The notes beneath the pieces were generated by a model. It ran no database searches. It was not told where the DNA came from and worked only from the letters and a program-made list of their open reading frames with translations. A program made the translations under genes and the position numbers. This document shows positions 33,060 through 41,275 of a DNA stretch of 64,000 bases, piece by piece. Source of the DNA: JABSSA01 sp039975755 (GTDB lineage Bacteria > Pseudomonadota > Alphaproteobacteria > Rhodobacterales > Rhodobacteraceae). The stretch's first letter is position 1. Each line of letters starts with the position of its first letter. Location of the stretch: the NCBI GenBank assembly GCA_039975755.1, contig JBDWGM010000125.1:1-64000 (forward strand), read 5' to 3'.

Positions 33060-34427
33060 GTGCGGTTTAAAAACCTCATCTTTTCAACAGTATTCAGCCT
33101 CGGCGCTTTAAGCGTCGGGGCTGAACCAACTGCGACACTTACCCTGACAGAAGCCCGCCAAATTGCGCAATCCGCGTTGCTTAGTGGCAATCCAGCATTG
33201 ACCCAGCAATTGGCAAACGGTCTGCTGACCGCAAACCCAAAAGACGCTCACGCGCTTTTACTATTGAGTGCAGCAGAAGCCGAACTGAAAAACCCAACCG
33301 CAGCACGTCAAGCGGCGGCCAAAGCGTACCGTGCGGGCGATACAAAGTCGCAAAAATTGCAGGCCGCGCAATTGGCCGCTCAATTTGCTCTGAAAGAAGA
33401 GCGCCCCACCCTATCACAGATCTGGTTGCGTCGCGCCTCGTTGCAGACGCAAACAGAAGAACAGTCTGAAATCATTTCTCGTGCATATCGACGCGTCAAA
33501 TCCGTCAATCCGTGGTCTGTGAACCTTGGGTTTTCTGTGCGCCCGTCTGACAACGTGAATAACGGGGCCGATAAGGCCATTCAGGTCATTGATGGTTCGC
33601 CACTCGTTGGCTTTCTATCGCGTGACGCCCAAGCGTTGTCAGGCACAATCGTCAGCGGTGACGTGCGAGCATCCTATCGTCTGCACGCAACAGAACGTAC
33701 ACGCACAACAGTATCTGGGCGGCTGTATGTTCAACGTGTCTTCATTTCTGATGAAACGGATGCGTTGGAAAACGATGACTTTGACGCCACTTATGGTGAA
33801 ATCTCGTTGGGTCATATGTTCGCCTTGGGTGATCGTGCCGGTGACCTTGCCCAGTTTCGTTTGACCCGAGGGACATATTGGTCGGCTGACGACACCAATT
33901 ACCATCTCTTGCGGCTTGATGCAGATCGCACATGGGCAGTGACGCCAAAGACCAGCCTTACGTTGGGGGCATCGGTCGCACAATACTCGCGCCCTGGTGA
34001 TGACCTGCAAGATAGTGAAAGCTATATTCTGCGCGGGCGCGTCTCGCATGGATTGGAAAACGGTGATCGCATTGGCTTTGGTCTGACGTACCAACAGTCT
34101 GATTCCGATGCTGTGAACCGCCGTTCTGATCAAATCAGCGCACGTCTCACTTATGGATTTTCCAAATCATGGGGTCCCGCCAAAGCAAGTGCTTCCTTGC
34201 AAATCACAGATGCTGATTATCCCGACTACGAACTCGGCTTTTTCGCGGTTCCAGGTGGACGAAACGATTTATCGGCATACGCAGACCTGTCGTTGTTCTT
34301 TGAGGATTACGATTACGCTGGATTTGCACCAACTGTGACGTTCCGTGCAGGCAGAGCGACCTCGAATGTAGGGCGATTTGAAACCAGCGAATTTTCAGTT
34401 AATTTCGGTTTTCAGTCAAAATTCTAA
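33060..34427 (+). CDS. Slam-type outer-membrane translocon (surface lipoprotein assembly modifier, type XI secretion)
   Basis: A 455-residue outer-membrane protein beginning with GTG. A signal peptide (about residues 1-21) is followed by a helical TPR-like N-terminal domain (about 25-145, with ALLLLSAAEAELKNPTAARQAAAKAY) and a beta-barrel from about 165 to the terminal Phe, with repeating strands such as WSVNLGFSVRPSDNVNNG, TFRAGRATSNVG and FSVNFGFQSKF. This two-domain layout is that of Slam (DUF560) proteins, which move surface lipoproteins across the outer membrane. Adjacency to the TbpB-like lipoprotein supports the call. Confidence 0.87.
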   Translation: MRFKNLIFSTVFSLGALSVGAEPTATLTLTEARQIAQSALLSGNPALTQQLANGLLTANPKDAHALLLLSAAEAELKNPTAARQAAAKAYRAGDTKSQKLQAAQLAAQFALKEERPTLSQIWLRRASLQTQTEEQSEIISRAYRRVKSVNPWSVNLGFSVRPSDNVNNGADKAIQVIDGSPLVGFLSRDAQALSGTIVSGDVRASYRLHATERTRTTVSGRLYVQRVFISDETDALENDDFDATYGEISLGHMFALGDRAGDLAQFRLTRGTYWSADDTNYHLLRLDADRTWAVTPKTSLTLGASVAQYSRPGDDLQDSESYILRGRVSHGLENGDRIGFGLTYQQSDSDAVNRRSDQISARLTYGFSKSWGPAKASASLQITDADYPDYELGFFAVPGGRNDLSAYADLSLFFEDYDYAGFAPTVTFRAGRATSNVGRFETSEFSVNFGFQSKF

Positions 34428-34499
34428 GCTAGGTTTGGCATTGCGCGGCTCAAACGTTAGGCTTGTTCGGAAGATCACGTCTATTTGGAGCTGAAAGAC

Positions 34500-34928
34500 A
34501 TGAGTTTAAAATACCTGCATACGATGGTCCGTGTTAAAGACCTCGAAGCTTCCATGAAATTTTACGAACTGCTTGGTCTGAAAGAAACACGCCGTCACGA
34601 CAGCGAAGGCGGGCGGTTTTCTTTGGTGTTTATGGCGCCACCCGGACAAGAAGACTGCCCTGTTGAGCTGACCCATAACTGGGACGGCGACGATGAGTTG
34701 CCTTCTGACAGTCGGCATTTTGGGCATCTTGCGTACAGTGTCGCCAATATTTACGAAACATGCCAGTATCTGATGGACAATGGCATTACCATTAATCGCC
34801 CTCCCCGCGATGGACGCATGGCGTTTGTTCGCAGCCCTGACAACATCTCAATCGAACTGCTTCAGGACGGCGATAGTTTGGCTGCAGCCGAACCATGGGC
34901 AAGTATGGAAAACGTCGGGCATTGGTAA
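34500..34928 (+). CDS. gloA: Lactoylglutathione lyase (glyoxalase I)
   Basis: Detoxifies methylglyoxal as its glutathione hemithioacetal. The 142-residue VOC-fold protein has two metal-binding repeats: HTMVRVKDLEASMKFYELLGL at the N-terminus (His5-like ligand), VELTHNWD with a Glu ligand near residue 57, HFGHLAYSV with a His near 76, and SIELLQ with a Glu near 120. The ATG at 34500 (MSLKYLHTMVRV) is the natural start; the TTG at 34485 is too far upstream. Its 3-prime end overlaps the DUF1194 gene. Confidence 0.94.
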   Translation: MSLKYLHTMVRVKDLEASMKFYELLGLKETRRHDSEGGRFSLVFMAPPGQEDCPVELTHNWDGDDELPSDSRHFGHLAYSVANIYETCQYLMDNGITINRPPRDGRMAFVRSPDNISIELLQDGDSLAAAEPWASMENVGHW

Positions 34929-35632
34929 TACGCGCCGCCACATTCCTTGCATTGCTTTTTGCATCCGCCAACGGGGCGATGGCCTGTCGCCTCGCCCTGT
35001 TGTTGGCAATTGATGTGTCATCTTCGGTAGATCAGCACGAAGATTCACTTCAACGCCAAGGACTTGCGGCGGCTTTGCTTGCACCTGAGGTGCAGACAGC
35101 CTTTTTCGGATTGGCCGATCCGGTTGCTTTGGGGGTTTATGAATGGTCGGGGCGGTACAACCAGGAAATCCTGCTCGACTGGACTGTTATCGACAACCCT
35201 GCCGCATTGGAATCGGCATCCGCGTCGATCAGTCAGTCACGGCGCAGCCATAACGAATTCCCGACTGCTATGGGATTTGCTTTAGGCTTTGGCGCGGAAA
35301 TGTTGGCTCGTGCGCCCAACTGTGTAAACCGCACGATAGATATGGCCGGGGACGGTCAGAACAATGAAGGGTTTGGGCCACTTCTGGCTTATCAAGAGTT
35401 TCCGTTCGACGGGGTCGTCGTGAATGGTCTTGTCGTCAATGCGGCGGATTATGAAGCCGAAACGCAATTGATTGAGTTCTATCAGACCCAAGTGTTGCGC
35501 GGTCCAGGTGCATTTTTGGAAGTTGCGCAGGGTTTCGAAGACTACGAGCGCGCAATTCGACGTAAATTGGAACGTGAATTGTCAGTTCCCGTATTTGGCG
35601 CTTTGATCGAGGCAGGCGATGCCCCCGGTTAA
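34895..35632 (+). CDS. DUF1194 secreted VWA-like protein, first copy
   Basis: A 245-residue exported protein. A signal peptide (about residues 1-30, ending NGAMA-CRLA) is followed by a von Willebrand A-like fold with the metal-site motif DVSSSVD at about 39-45, and IDMAGDGQNNEG at about 147-158. The stop overlaps the next paralogue. The ATG at 34895 overlaps gloA by 34 bases; a TTG at 34922 is an alternative start that would shorten the leader. DUF1194 proteins have no established function; the MIDAS motif suggests a divalent-metal-dependent binding role. Confidence 0.85.
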   Translation: MGKYGKRRALVIRAATFLALLFASANGAMACRLALLLAIDVSSSVDQHEDSLQRQGLAAALLAPEVQTAFFGLADPVALGVYEWSGRYNQEILLDWTVIDNPAALESASASISQSRRSHNEFPTAMGFALGFGAEMLARAPNCVNRTIDMAGDGQNNEGFGPLLAYQEFPFDGVVVNGLVVNAADYEAETQLIEFYQTQVLRGPGAFLEVAQGFEDYERAIRRKLERELSVPVFGALIEAGDAPG

Positions 35633-36365
35633 GCGCAGTGCAGTCGTCGCGATTATTTTAAGTCTTTTTGCGTCCTACAGTCATGCAGCTTGCCGCCAGG
35701 CCTTGGCCCTAGGCCTTGATGTGTCCGGGTCCGTTGATCTGCGAGAATACCGATTACAGCTGGATGGATTGGCTGCCGCACTTGACAGCTCCGAAGTCCG
35801 GGGGGCGATTTTTAGCATGCCGGACGCCCCTATTGCCTTGATGGTCTATGAATGGAGCGGTGTAAAAGATACGGCCGTTGTATTGGAGTGGACGGATATA
35901 AGCAATGAAAACGCACTTGATCTTGCCATCGACACGTTGCGCAACACAGAAAGACGCGACGCGACGCCAGGCACAGCCCTGGGTATTGCGATGCAAAGCG
36001 GCGTGGCGTTTTTGGCGCAAAAGCCAGATTGTTGGAAACACACGTTAGACATTTCAGGCGACGGGAAATCCAATCTCGGCCCACGTCCGCGCGACGTGCA
36101 GCCCAGCCTTCAGGTGCAGGGTGTGACAATAAACGGGTTGGTTATTGGTGCGGACGCCCCTTCCATTGGTGACCTGCGCCAAGCGCAAGTCGGCGAGCTG
36201 GTCACGTATTTCCAAGCGAACGTCATTCAAGGGCCAGATTCTTTTGTCGAAGCTGCCCTTGGATATGAGGCCTATGCCGATGCTATGGCCAGAAAACTGC
36301 TAAGGGAAATTGAGACATTGAACGTGTCTCAATTGACCCCAAAACCAGAATATCGACTGAAATAG
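35619..36365 (+). CDS. DUF1194 secreted VWA-like protein, second copy
   Basis: A 248-residue paralogue of the preceding protein, with signal peptide (ending SYSHA-ACRQ near residue 23), MIDAS-type DVSGSVD at about 34-40, and LDISGDGKSNLG at about 146-157. It overlaps the upstream gene by 14 bases, so the pair is co-translated. Both keep a Cys right after the signal and a second Cys near residue 142 in the APNC/KPDC region, which may form a disulfide. Function is unknown; the pair may form a heteromer (inference). Confidence 0.87.
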   Translation: MPPVKRSAVVAIILSLFASYSHAACRQALALGLDVSGSVDLREYRLQLDGLAAALDSSEVRGAIFSMPDAPIALMVYEWSGVKDTAVVLEWTDISNENALDLAIDTLRNTERRDATPGTALGIAMQSGVAFLAQKPDCWKHTLDISGDGKSNLGPRPRDVQPSLQVQGVTINGLVIGADAPSIGDLRQAQVGELVTYFQANVIQGPDSFVEAALGYEAYADAMARKLLREIETLNVSQLTPKPEYRLK

Positions 36366-36407
36366 TCGTGTCCGCTGCACAGTAAACCACGCAGCAGTTT
36401 ATCATGA

Positions 36408-36905
36408 TCAATAAATATAACGGATCTGATCAGCCCAATAGCGTTCAACTCGCTTCAGGGAATCGGAAATTTCCGTGATGCCATCAGCCGTAATGACCTG
36501 CCTGTCGACAAGGCCATCTGCATGCCGCTCAAACAAGTCAGTGACAACTTTGCGGATTTCACGGCCCTGTTCCGTTAGGCGCACACGAACGGAACGGCGG
36601 TCAATTTCGCATCGCTGATGATGCATGTAACCCATCTCAACCAACTTCTTCAGGTTATAGCTCACGTTGGAACCTTGATAGTATCCCCGTGTTTTCAATT
36701 CACCTGCGGTTACTTCGTTTTCACCGATGTTAAACAACAACAGCGCTTGCACCGCGTTAATTTCAAGCACACCAACGCGCTCGAATTCGTCTTTTATTAC
36801 ATCCAAAAGCAAGCGATGCAGTCGTTCGACCAGCGACAATGCTTCAAGGTACCCCGTCATAAAACCCTTCTCGCTCACGACGAGATTGGGATCTAGAATG
36901 CTCAT
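36408..36905 (-). CDS. MarR-family transcriptional regulator
   Basis: A 165-residue winged-helix regulator. The recognition region TAGELKTRGYYQGSNVSYNLKKLVEMGYM at about residues 65-93 and the wing DRRSVRVRLTEQGREI at about 101-116 are typical of MarR proteins. The N-terminal helix pair EALSLVERLHRLLLDVIKDEF provides dimerisation. It resembles the LdtR-type regulators of alphaproteobacteria. I chose the ATG at 36905; the longer frame to 37010 overlaps the sdhE region. It is convergent with the DUF1194 pair, and its targets are unknown. Confidence 0.88.
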   Translation of the reverse strand: MSILDPNLVVSEKGFMTGYLEALSLVERLHRLLLDVIKDEFERVGVLEINAVQALLLFNIGENEVTAGELKTRGYYQGSNVSYNLKKLVEMGYMHHQRCEIDRRSVRVRLTEQGREIRKVVTDLFERHADGLVDRQVITADGITEISDSLKRVERYWADQIRYIY

Positions 36906-36999
36906 TACAAACTCTCCAACAAAACAGCTCGAGAGTAATGTCCGATAAATTCGCAAAAAATCGGTTAAGTGCTGAGAATCAAGCGAAAATGCGTCGAAA

Positions 37000-37257
37000 T
37001 TAGCGTTCAAACGCCTCTGAAATTTGAATCATCAGCGCTTTAAATCGGTCTGGTGCCGGGGCTTGCTTTGTCACCCAAGCATAGAGATCGTGATCGTTTT
37101 CGGACAATAAATCTTCATATATATCAAGGTCATCTGTGGATAAGTTCGCCAATCTCTTTTCCGAAAAGTTGGCAAGGATAAGATCCATTTCCTTGATCCC
37201 GCGGCGGATAGATCGCATGTGAAGACGTCGCAGACGATTTTCTGGTGTCTCAACCAT
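37000..37257 (-). CDS. sdhE: Succinate dehydrogenase assembly factor SdhE
   Basis: An 85-residue member of the SdhE/Sdh5 (DUF339) family, which helps covalent flavinylation of SdhA. The RGxxE motif is in RSIRRGIKEMD at about residues 12-22, followed by FSEKRLANLSTDDLDIYEDLL and DLYAWVT, all conserved. The ATG at 37257 overlaps the XRE regulator gene by eight bases; the longer frame to 37356 would only read through that gene. The sdh operon itself is not in the window. Confidence 0.92.
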   Translation of the reverse strand: MVETPENRLRRLHMRSIRRGIKEMDLILANFSEKRLANLSTDDLDIYEDLLSENDHDLYAWVTKQAPAPDRFKALMIQISEAFER

Positions 37258-37648
37258 CTGCACGGGCTGCCATGGCTTGACGCAGTCGTTTTTCCAACCG
37301 CGCGACCTGTTCCGTTCGCGATTGTAAGTCGGCGCGCAGATCACGCAATTCGCCAATAAGACTCAGCAATGACGTGTCTTCAAGTTCGGCCTCAGTCGGT
37401 TCGATCATGCCGTCGCCCTGACCATTGATCAGCCACGTGACCGAAACATTCAGCAACCCCGCCAGCATTGACAATCGGTTGGCGCGCGGTTCGTTTAAAT
37501 CGTCTTCCCAAGACCGCAAAGTCGCTGTGCGCACACCAAGACGCTTGGCCAAATCTTTTTGGCTCATGCGCGCGGCCTCGCGCGCACCCGCAAGACGGTC
37601 ACCAAAGGTTGCCATGTCCGGGCTGTACCAGTCTGTTCCGTCTTCCAT
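37250..37648 (-). CDS. XRE-family helix-turn-helix regulator
   Basis: A 132-residue protein with one XRE-type DNA-binding domain at about residues 15-75 (FGDRLAGAREAARMSQKDLAKRLGV, then TLRSWEDDLNEPRANRLSMLAGLL), followed by an acidic linker and a C-terminal coiled coil (LLSLIGELRDLRADLQSRTEQVARLEKRL) likely for dimerisation. It overlaps sdhE downstream and is divergent from the aminotransferase gene at 37730. Its regulon is unknown. Confidence 0.9.
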   Translation of the reverse strand: MEDGTDWYSPDMATFGDRLAGAREAARMSQKDLAKRLGVRTATLRSWEDDLNEPRANRLSMLAGLLNVSVTWLINGQGDGMIEPTEAELEDTSLLSLIGELRDLRADLQSRTEQVARLEKRLRQAMAARADG

Positions 37649-37729
37649 TCATTCGCTCCATTTGCTTGAAGGCCGCCACATGGCAGCCTATGAGAGCTAT
37701 ACCCTCTTGCATAAGGCTTCGAAACCACC

Positions 37730-38932
37730 ATGCCATTTCTGTCTACGACACTCGACCGAGTCAAACCGTCGCCGACCATCGCAGTAAACAACCTTGCCAC
37801 AGAATTAAAGGCGCAGGGACACGATGTTATTGACCTTGGGGCTGGCGAGCCCGATTTTGACACTCCACAACACATTAAAGATGCAGCAGTCGCCGCCATT
37901 GCGTCCGGTCGAACGAAATATACAGCCGTTGACGGTATCCCAGAGCTGAAGAAGGCGATTTGCGCAAAACTTCAACGCGACAATGATCTTGAATACAGCT
38001 CAAGCCAAGTTTCGATTGGCACCGGCGGCAAGCAAGTTCTGTACAACGCGTTGATGGCTACTCTGAACGAAGGTGACGAAGTCGTTATTCCGGCACCCTA
38101 TTGGGTCAGCTATCCTGATATGGTCTTATTGGCTGGTGGCACGCCTGCAGTCGTTCCATGCGGAATCGAAACATCGTTTAAGATGACACCAACCCAGCTT
38201 GAAGCGGCCATCACCCCCAAAACCAAATGGTTGATTTTCAATTCGCCGTCTAACCCGACAGGTGCGGGATACAGTCGTGATGAATTAAAAGGCCTTACAG
38301 ATGTTTTGATGCGTCACCCTCATGTTTGGATTTTGACGGATGATATGTACGAACATCTGGCCTATGATGACTTCAAATTTTGCACACCGGCGCAGGTCGA
38401 ACCTGGGCTTTATTCTCGCACGCTTACGGTCAACGGAGTGTCCAAAGCATATGCAATGACAGGATGGCGCATTGGATATGCTGCTGGACCGGAACCTCTT
38501 ATTGCTGCGATGCGAAAGATTCAGTCGCAGTCGACCTCAAACCCTTGCTCGATCTCACAATGGGCCGCGGTTGAGGCCTTGCAAGGCCCTCACGATTTCA
38601 TTCAAAGCAACAACGATGTTTTCGTCCGTCGGCGCGATCTTGTCGTTTCAATGTTGAACGAAATAGACGGAATGACATGCCCGGTCCCTGAAGGGGCGTT
38701 TTACGTTTATCCTTCTATTTCCGGTCTGATCGGGAAAACGACGGCGCAAGGTGTTCTGATTGAAAACGATGAGATATTCTCGAAGGCTTTGCTGGAAGAC
38801 GTTGGCGTCGCAGTTGTTTTCGGGGCCGCCTTCGGGGTATCGCCCAACTTTCGTGTCAGCTACGCTACGTCGGATCAAACGTTGAAAGATGCATGCACAC
38901 GCATCCAAACCTTTTGTGCAAGTCTGACGTAA
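37730..38932 (+). CDS. Class I PLP aminotransferase (aspartate aminotransferase, Ib type)
   Basis: A 400-residue cytoplasmic aminotransferase. The PLP lysine is Lys239 in VSKAYAMTGWRIGY, with LGAGEPDF near residue 37, NSPSNPTG near 171 and DDMYEHL near 204. These are typical of the bacterial Ib aspartate/prephenate aminotransferases that link oxaloacetate or prephenate with amino donors. The ATG at 37730 is the first of the frame and is well placed after the divergent regulator gap. A small conserved-looking gene follows after 13 bases. Confidence 0.95.
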   Translation: MPFLSTTLDRVKPSPTIAVNNLATELKAQGHDVIDLGAGEPDFDTPQHIKDAAVAAIASGRTKYTAVDGIPELKKAICAKLQRDNDLEYSSSQVSIGTGGKQVLYNALMATLNEGDEVVIPAPYWVSYPDMVLLAGGTPAVVPCGIETSFKMTPTQLEAAITPKTKWLIFNSPSNPTGAGYSRDELKGLTDVLMRHPHVWILTDDMYEHLAYDDFKFCTPAQVEPGLYSRTLTVNGVSKAYAMTGWRIGYAAGPEPLIAAMRKIQSQSTSNPCSISQWAAVEALQGPHDFIQSNNDVFVRRRDLVVSMLNEIDGMTCPVPEGAFYVYPSISGLIGKTTAQGVLIENDEIFSKALLEDVGVAVVFGAAFGVSPNFRVSYATSDQTLKDACTRIQTFCASLT

Positions 38933-38945
38933 CGAGGGGTGCATT

Positions 38946-39347
38946 ATGGCGGGTGACTTACCAGAATACTATTTCCGGGTCCGTGAAAACGGCGCGGCCG
39001 TCTTTCGGGTCGATACTGAAAATCGGCAACGCCGCATAGAAATGGATCACATTGCCACGATCAATATTCGAAATGGCGATGTGAAACCCCACGGGGATCG
39101 GCATCTGAGCGACGCAGACATGGAACACATCCGCGCATGGATGAATGATCGAACGCAAACATTAGCCCGTCGTGACGTCGATGATATTCACCGGGCTATC
39201 GATCATCTGAACCTAACGACACAATGGGCACAAAGCCGAGCGACTGATGATCAGTTAGAGGATGTGACTGACGCGCTTTTGTTGGCAATGCACGATCTGC
39301 GAACGACGCTCGTGCGCAAAAAGGCTGACAGGTTGCAAAAACCCTGA
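38946..39347 (+). CDS. Hypothetical protein downstream of aminotransferase
   Basis: A 133-residue soluble protein with no membrane segment. The N-terminal half looks beta-rich (YYFRVRENGAAVFRVDTENR...IEMDHIATINIRNGDVKPHG) and the C-terminal half is helical with many Asp, Arg and Gln. The start at 38946 follows GAGGGGTGCATT, a reasonable ribosome site. It is probably co-transcribed with the aminotransferase 13 bases upstream and is followed by a weak terminator. I do not recognise its function. Confidence 0.75.
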   Translation: MAGDLPEYYFRVRENGAAVFRVDTENRQRRIEMDHIATINIRNGDVKPHGDRHLSDADMEHIRAWMNDRTQTLARRDVDDIHRAIDHLNLTTQWAQSRATDDQLEDVTDALLLAMHDLRTTLVRKKADRLQKP

Positions 39348-39367
39348 GAACTTTCTGCTCAGTTTTT
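39344..39367 (+). terminator. Weak intrinsic terminator
   Basis: CTGAG, a nine-base loop and CTCAG, followed by TTTTT, overlap the stop of the 38946 gene. The stem is only 5 bp, so strength is uncertain. Confidence 0.5.
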
Positions 39368-39536
39368 AGGAGCTTCCAGATTCGCCTTCTCCAAAGGGCA
39401 GTCAATAGGCAGGTATCGTCTCAGTGACAGCCTGTGAACGCAATTTCTCGCGACATCCCGCTCACAAAACGAGCCATTCTTGGAGAGCTCACAGGATCGA
39501 CTTACACAAATCCCTGCGACGAATTGCGGGGATATC

Positions 39537-39998
39537 ATGACGTCATCTACAAAAACCAAGCACCAAGTTCTGCAGCTGCAGCCACAAGCGCACACACCTT
39601 CTCAGTCAGCGCTTCAACTGGCACAGATTCACGCTTTTATGGCCGAAGCCATGACCGCAGAAGGGATCGTGGGCGACAGGGCCTTCAGCGCTGCAGAGAC
39701 CACAACCCTGTCCGCATATATTTGCGACAGGCAGGACAGTTACGCACGCTCCTTAACCAACGAGCAACTTGGGCCCGAGCAATCAGACGACGCATCGTTA
39801 TCTCTTGGGTCGAGGCGCCACGCCTCTGCGTTTTCGTCACAGTCAGATACGATCCACACCGATACATCAGATCAACAAACACGTGCATCGACACGCGATT
39901 CATTTGTTTTTGCCTCCGATGCCACCGAAGTTGCACAGAATCGCCTTGTACTTTTGCCTTCTAAACAACACCAAAAGTCACCTGCCCAAAAAGCGTGA
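39537..39998 (+). CDS. Hypothetical Gln/Ser/Thr-rich protein
   Basis: A 153-residue protein with a compositionally biased sequence rich in Ser, Gln, Thr and Ala. One apparently folded part (ALQLAQIHAFMAEAMTAEGIVGDRAF, about residues 25-50) is helical; the rest looks disordered. The ATG at 39537 follows GCGGGGAT. It is not a shadow of any other gene and lies in front of the LuxR gene, but there is no recognisable domain. Existence is likely but not certain. Confidence 0.5.
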   Translation: MTSSTKTKHQVLQLQPQAHTPSQSALQLAQIHAFMAEAMTAEGIVGDRAFSAAETTTLSAYICDRQDSYARSLTNEQLGPEQSDDASLSLGSRRHASAFSSQSDTIHTDTSDQQTRASTRDSFVFASDATEVAQNRLVLLPSKQHQKSPAQKA

Positions 39999-40066
39999 TC
40001 GAGCTACAGATTGCTTAATGAACAAACGCTTGTCAGAAAAAAAATTGCCTGCAAATCTAGCGGGCG

Positions 40067-41200
40067 ATGACACCTAACGCTGCAGCTGCTCTTCCGTTGA
40101 TATACGACGCGGCATTGAATCCGGGTCATTGGCGTCGTGCTTTGGATGCTGTTGCATCGCTGAGCAACGCAAAGGCTGCCGCGCTCTTGATCCGCCGACC
40201 CGACCCGTTTACGCGGGACTTACAAATGTTGAATTCCACGTTCCTTTCGTTTTCACGATCCCGCGCCGGGATGTACTACGCTTTGCGTTATTCGCGTTTG
40301 CAAAACCCCGATTGGGATTTCCTAGGCGCATGTGCCGTGCATGAACCGACCCCTGATACGGCTGCTGGAACGTCTCGTGAATCACTCGACCGTCGTGCGG
40401 ATTATGCGTATCTGCGCCGTACAATTGGGATAGGTCCCCGTCTGGGAGTTCGCTTGAACCGCGACAAAGTCTGGTTCGATGGGCTTAGTCTGGCAGGGGA
40501 TGCACATGTACCACCCCAAACGAACAAGACGTTGACCGCACTTTTGCCACACCTGACCAAAGCCGCCGAAATGGGACGCGCTATTCACAAGCTTCGACGC
40601 AAAGCCTCGTCTGCAACTGCTGCGCTGGATCGTTTGCAAGTTGGCTTGGTTGCACTGCTTCCAAATGCTGAAGTGATCTGGAGCAATGCCGCCGCGAAAC
40701 GTATTTTGGACGAAAGTGATGGGCTAAGCCTTGGGCAGGACAAATTTCTGCGTTGCGACAATTCTCAACGCACAAAAGAACTGGCAAGCCACATGGCTGA
40801 CGTCGCAGCCACTACAATCGGGAACGGTCACACCGCAGAACACTTGATGGGTATGCCGCGTCGGTCCGGTCGTGCAGATCTGTTGCTTGAGGTCGCGCCT
40901 TTGCGCGCATCACATACAGATTTTGCAGAGGATGGCGCTTTGCTGACCATTATCGATCCGCAAGCAGTTCCCAAATTACCCCTGAAACGGTTTGCCCGCC
41001 TTCATGACCTAAGCCAAGCTGAAAGCAGTGTTTGCGAATTGATTTTCCAAGGCCTGTCCATCGATGCAATCGCAAATGAACGCAATCGCAGCCCCATAAC
41101 CATTAAAAATCAAATCGCCGCCATCCTGCACAAAACAGGTGCGCCAAGCCGTGTCGACCTTATCAGGCTGGCACTGCGCGTTATGCCACCAGTGTCATAG
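40067..41200 (+). CDS. LuxR-family transcriptional regulator with unknown N-terminal domain
   Basis: A 377-residue regulator. The C-terminal GerE/LuxR helix-turn-helix lies at about 305-370 (LSQAESSVCELIFQGLSIDAIANERNRSPITIKNQI). The N-terminal 280 residues contain no recognised autoinducer-binding domain; a PAS-like segment (LDRLQVGLVALLPNAEVIWSNAAAKRIL) is seen near residues 185-215. It has no neighbouring luxI-type gene, so it is not an obvious quorum-sensing receptor. The ATG at 40067 follows a short gap after the 39537 gene. It ends at a palindromic repeat. Confidence 0.85.
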   Translation: MTPNAAAALPLIYDAALNPGHWRRALDAVASLSNAKAAALLIRRPDPFTRDLQMLNSTFLSFSRSRAGMYYALRYSRLQNPDWDFLGACAVHEPTPDTAAGTSRESLDRRADYAYLRRTIGIGPRLGVRLNRDKVWFDGLSLAGDAHVPPQTNKTLTALLPHLTKAAEMGRAIHKLRRKASSATAALDRLQVGLVALLPNAEVIWSNAAAKRILDESDGLSLGQDKFLRCDNSQRTKELASHMADVAATTIGNGHTAEHLMGMPRRSGRADLLLEVAPLRASHTDFAEDGALLTIIDPQAVPKLPLKRFARLHDLSQAESSVCELIFQGLSIDAIANERNRSPITIKNQIAAILHKTGAPSRVDLIRLALRVMPPVS

Positions 41201-41218
41201 TTACAAACTGAACTTGCG

Positions 41219-41275
41219 GGATGGTGGGCGGGGCGTTTTTTGGCGCCAGCCAAAAGAGCGTCCGTCCCATCATCC
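41219..41275. repeat. Palindromic hairpin element, copy 2 (convergent gene end)
   Basis: Outer arms GGGCGGGGCGT (41226-41236) and GCGTCCGTCC (41258-41267) are identical to copy 1. The inner stem is TTTTGGC / GCCAAAA with a GCCA loop (41238-41255), different in sequence but same in form. GGATGGT / CATCATCC-type pairing extends the outer stem. It lies between the LuxR gene and the stop of the convergent MATE gene, overlapping the latter's last codons. Confidence 0.7.

Noticed and set aside
36906..37010. Extended start of the MarR gene up to 37010
   Set aside because: The added residues are not typical of the family and run into the end of sdhE; the ATG at 36905 gives a normal MarR length.
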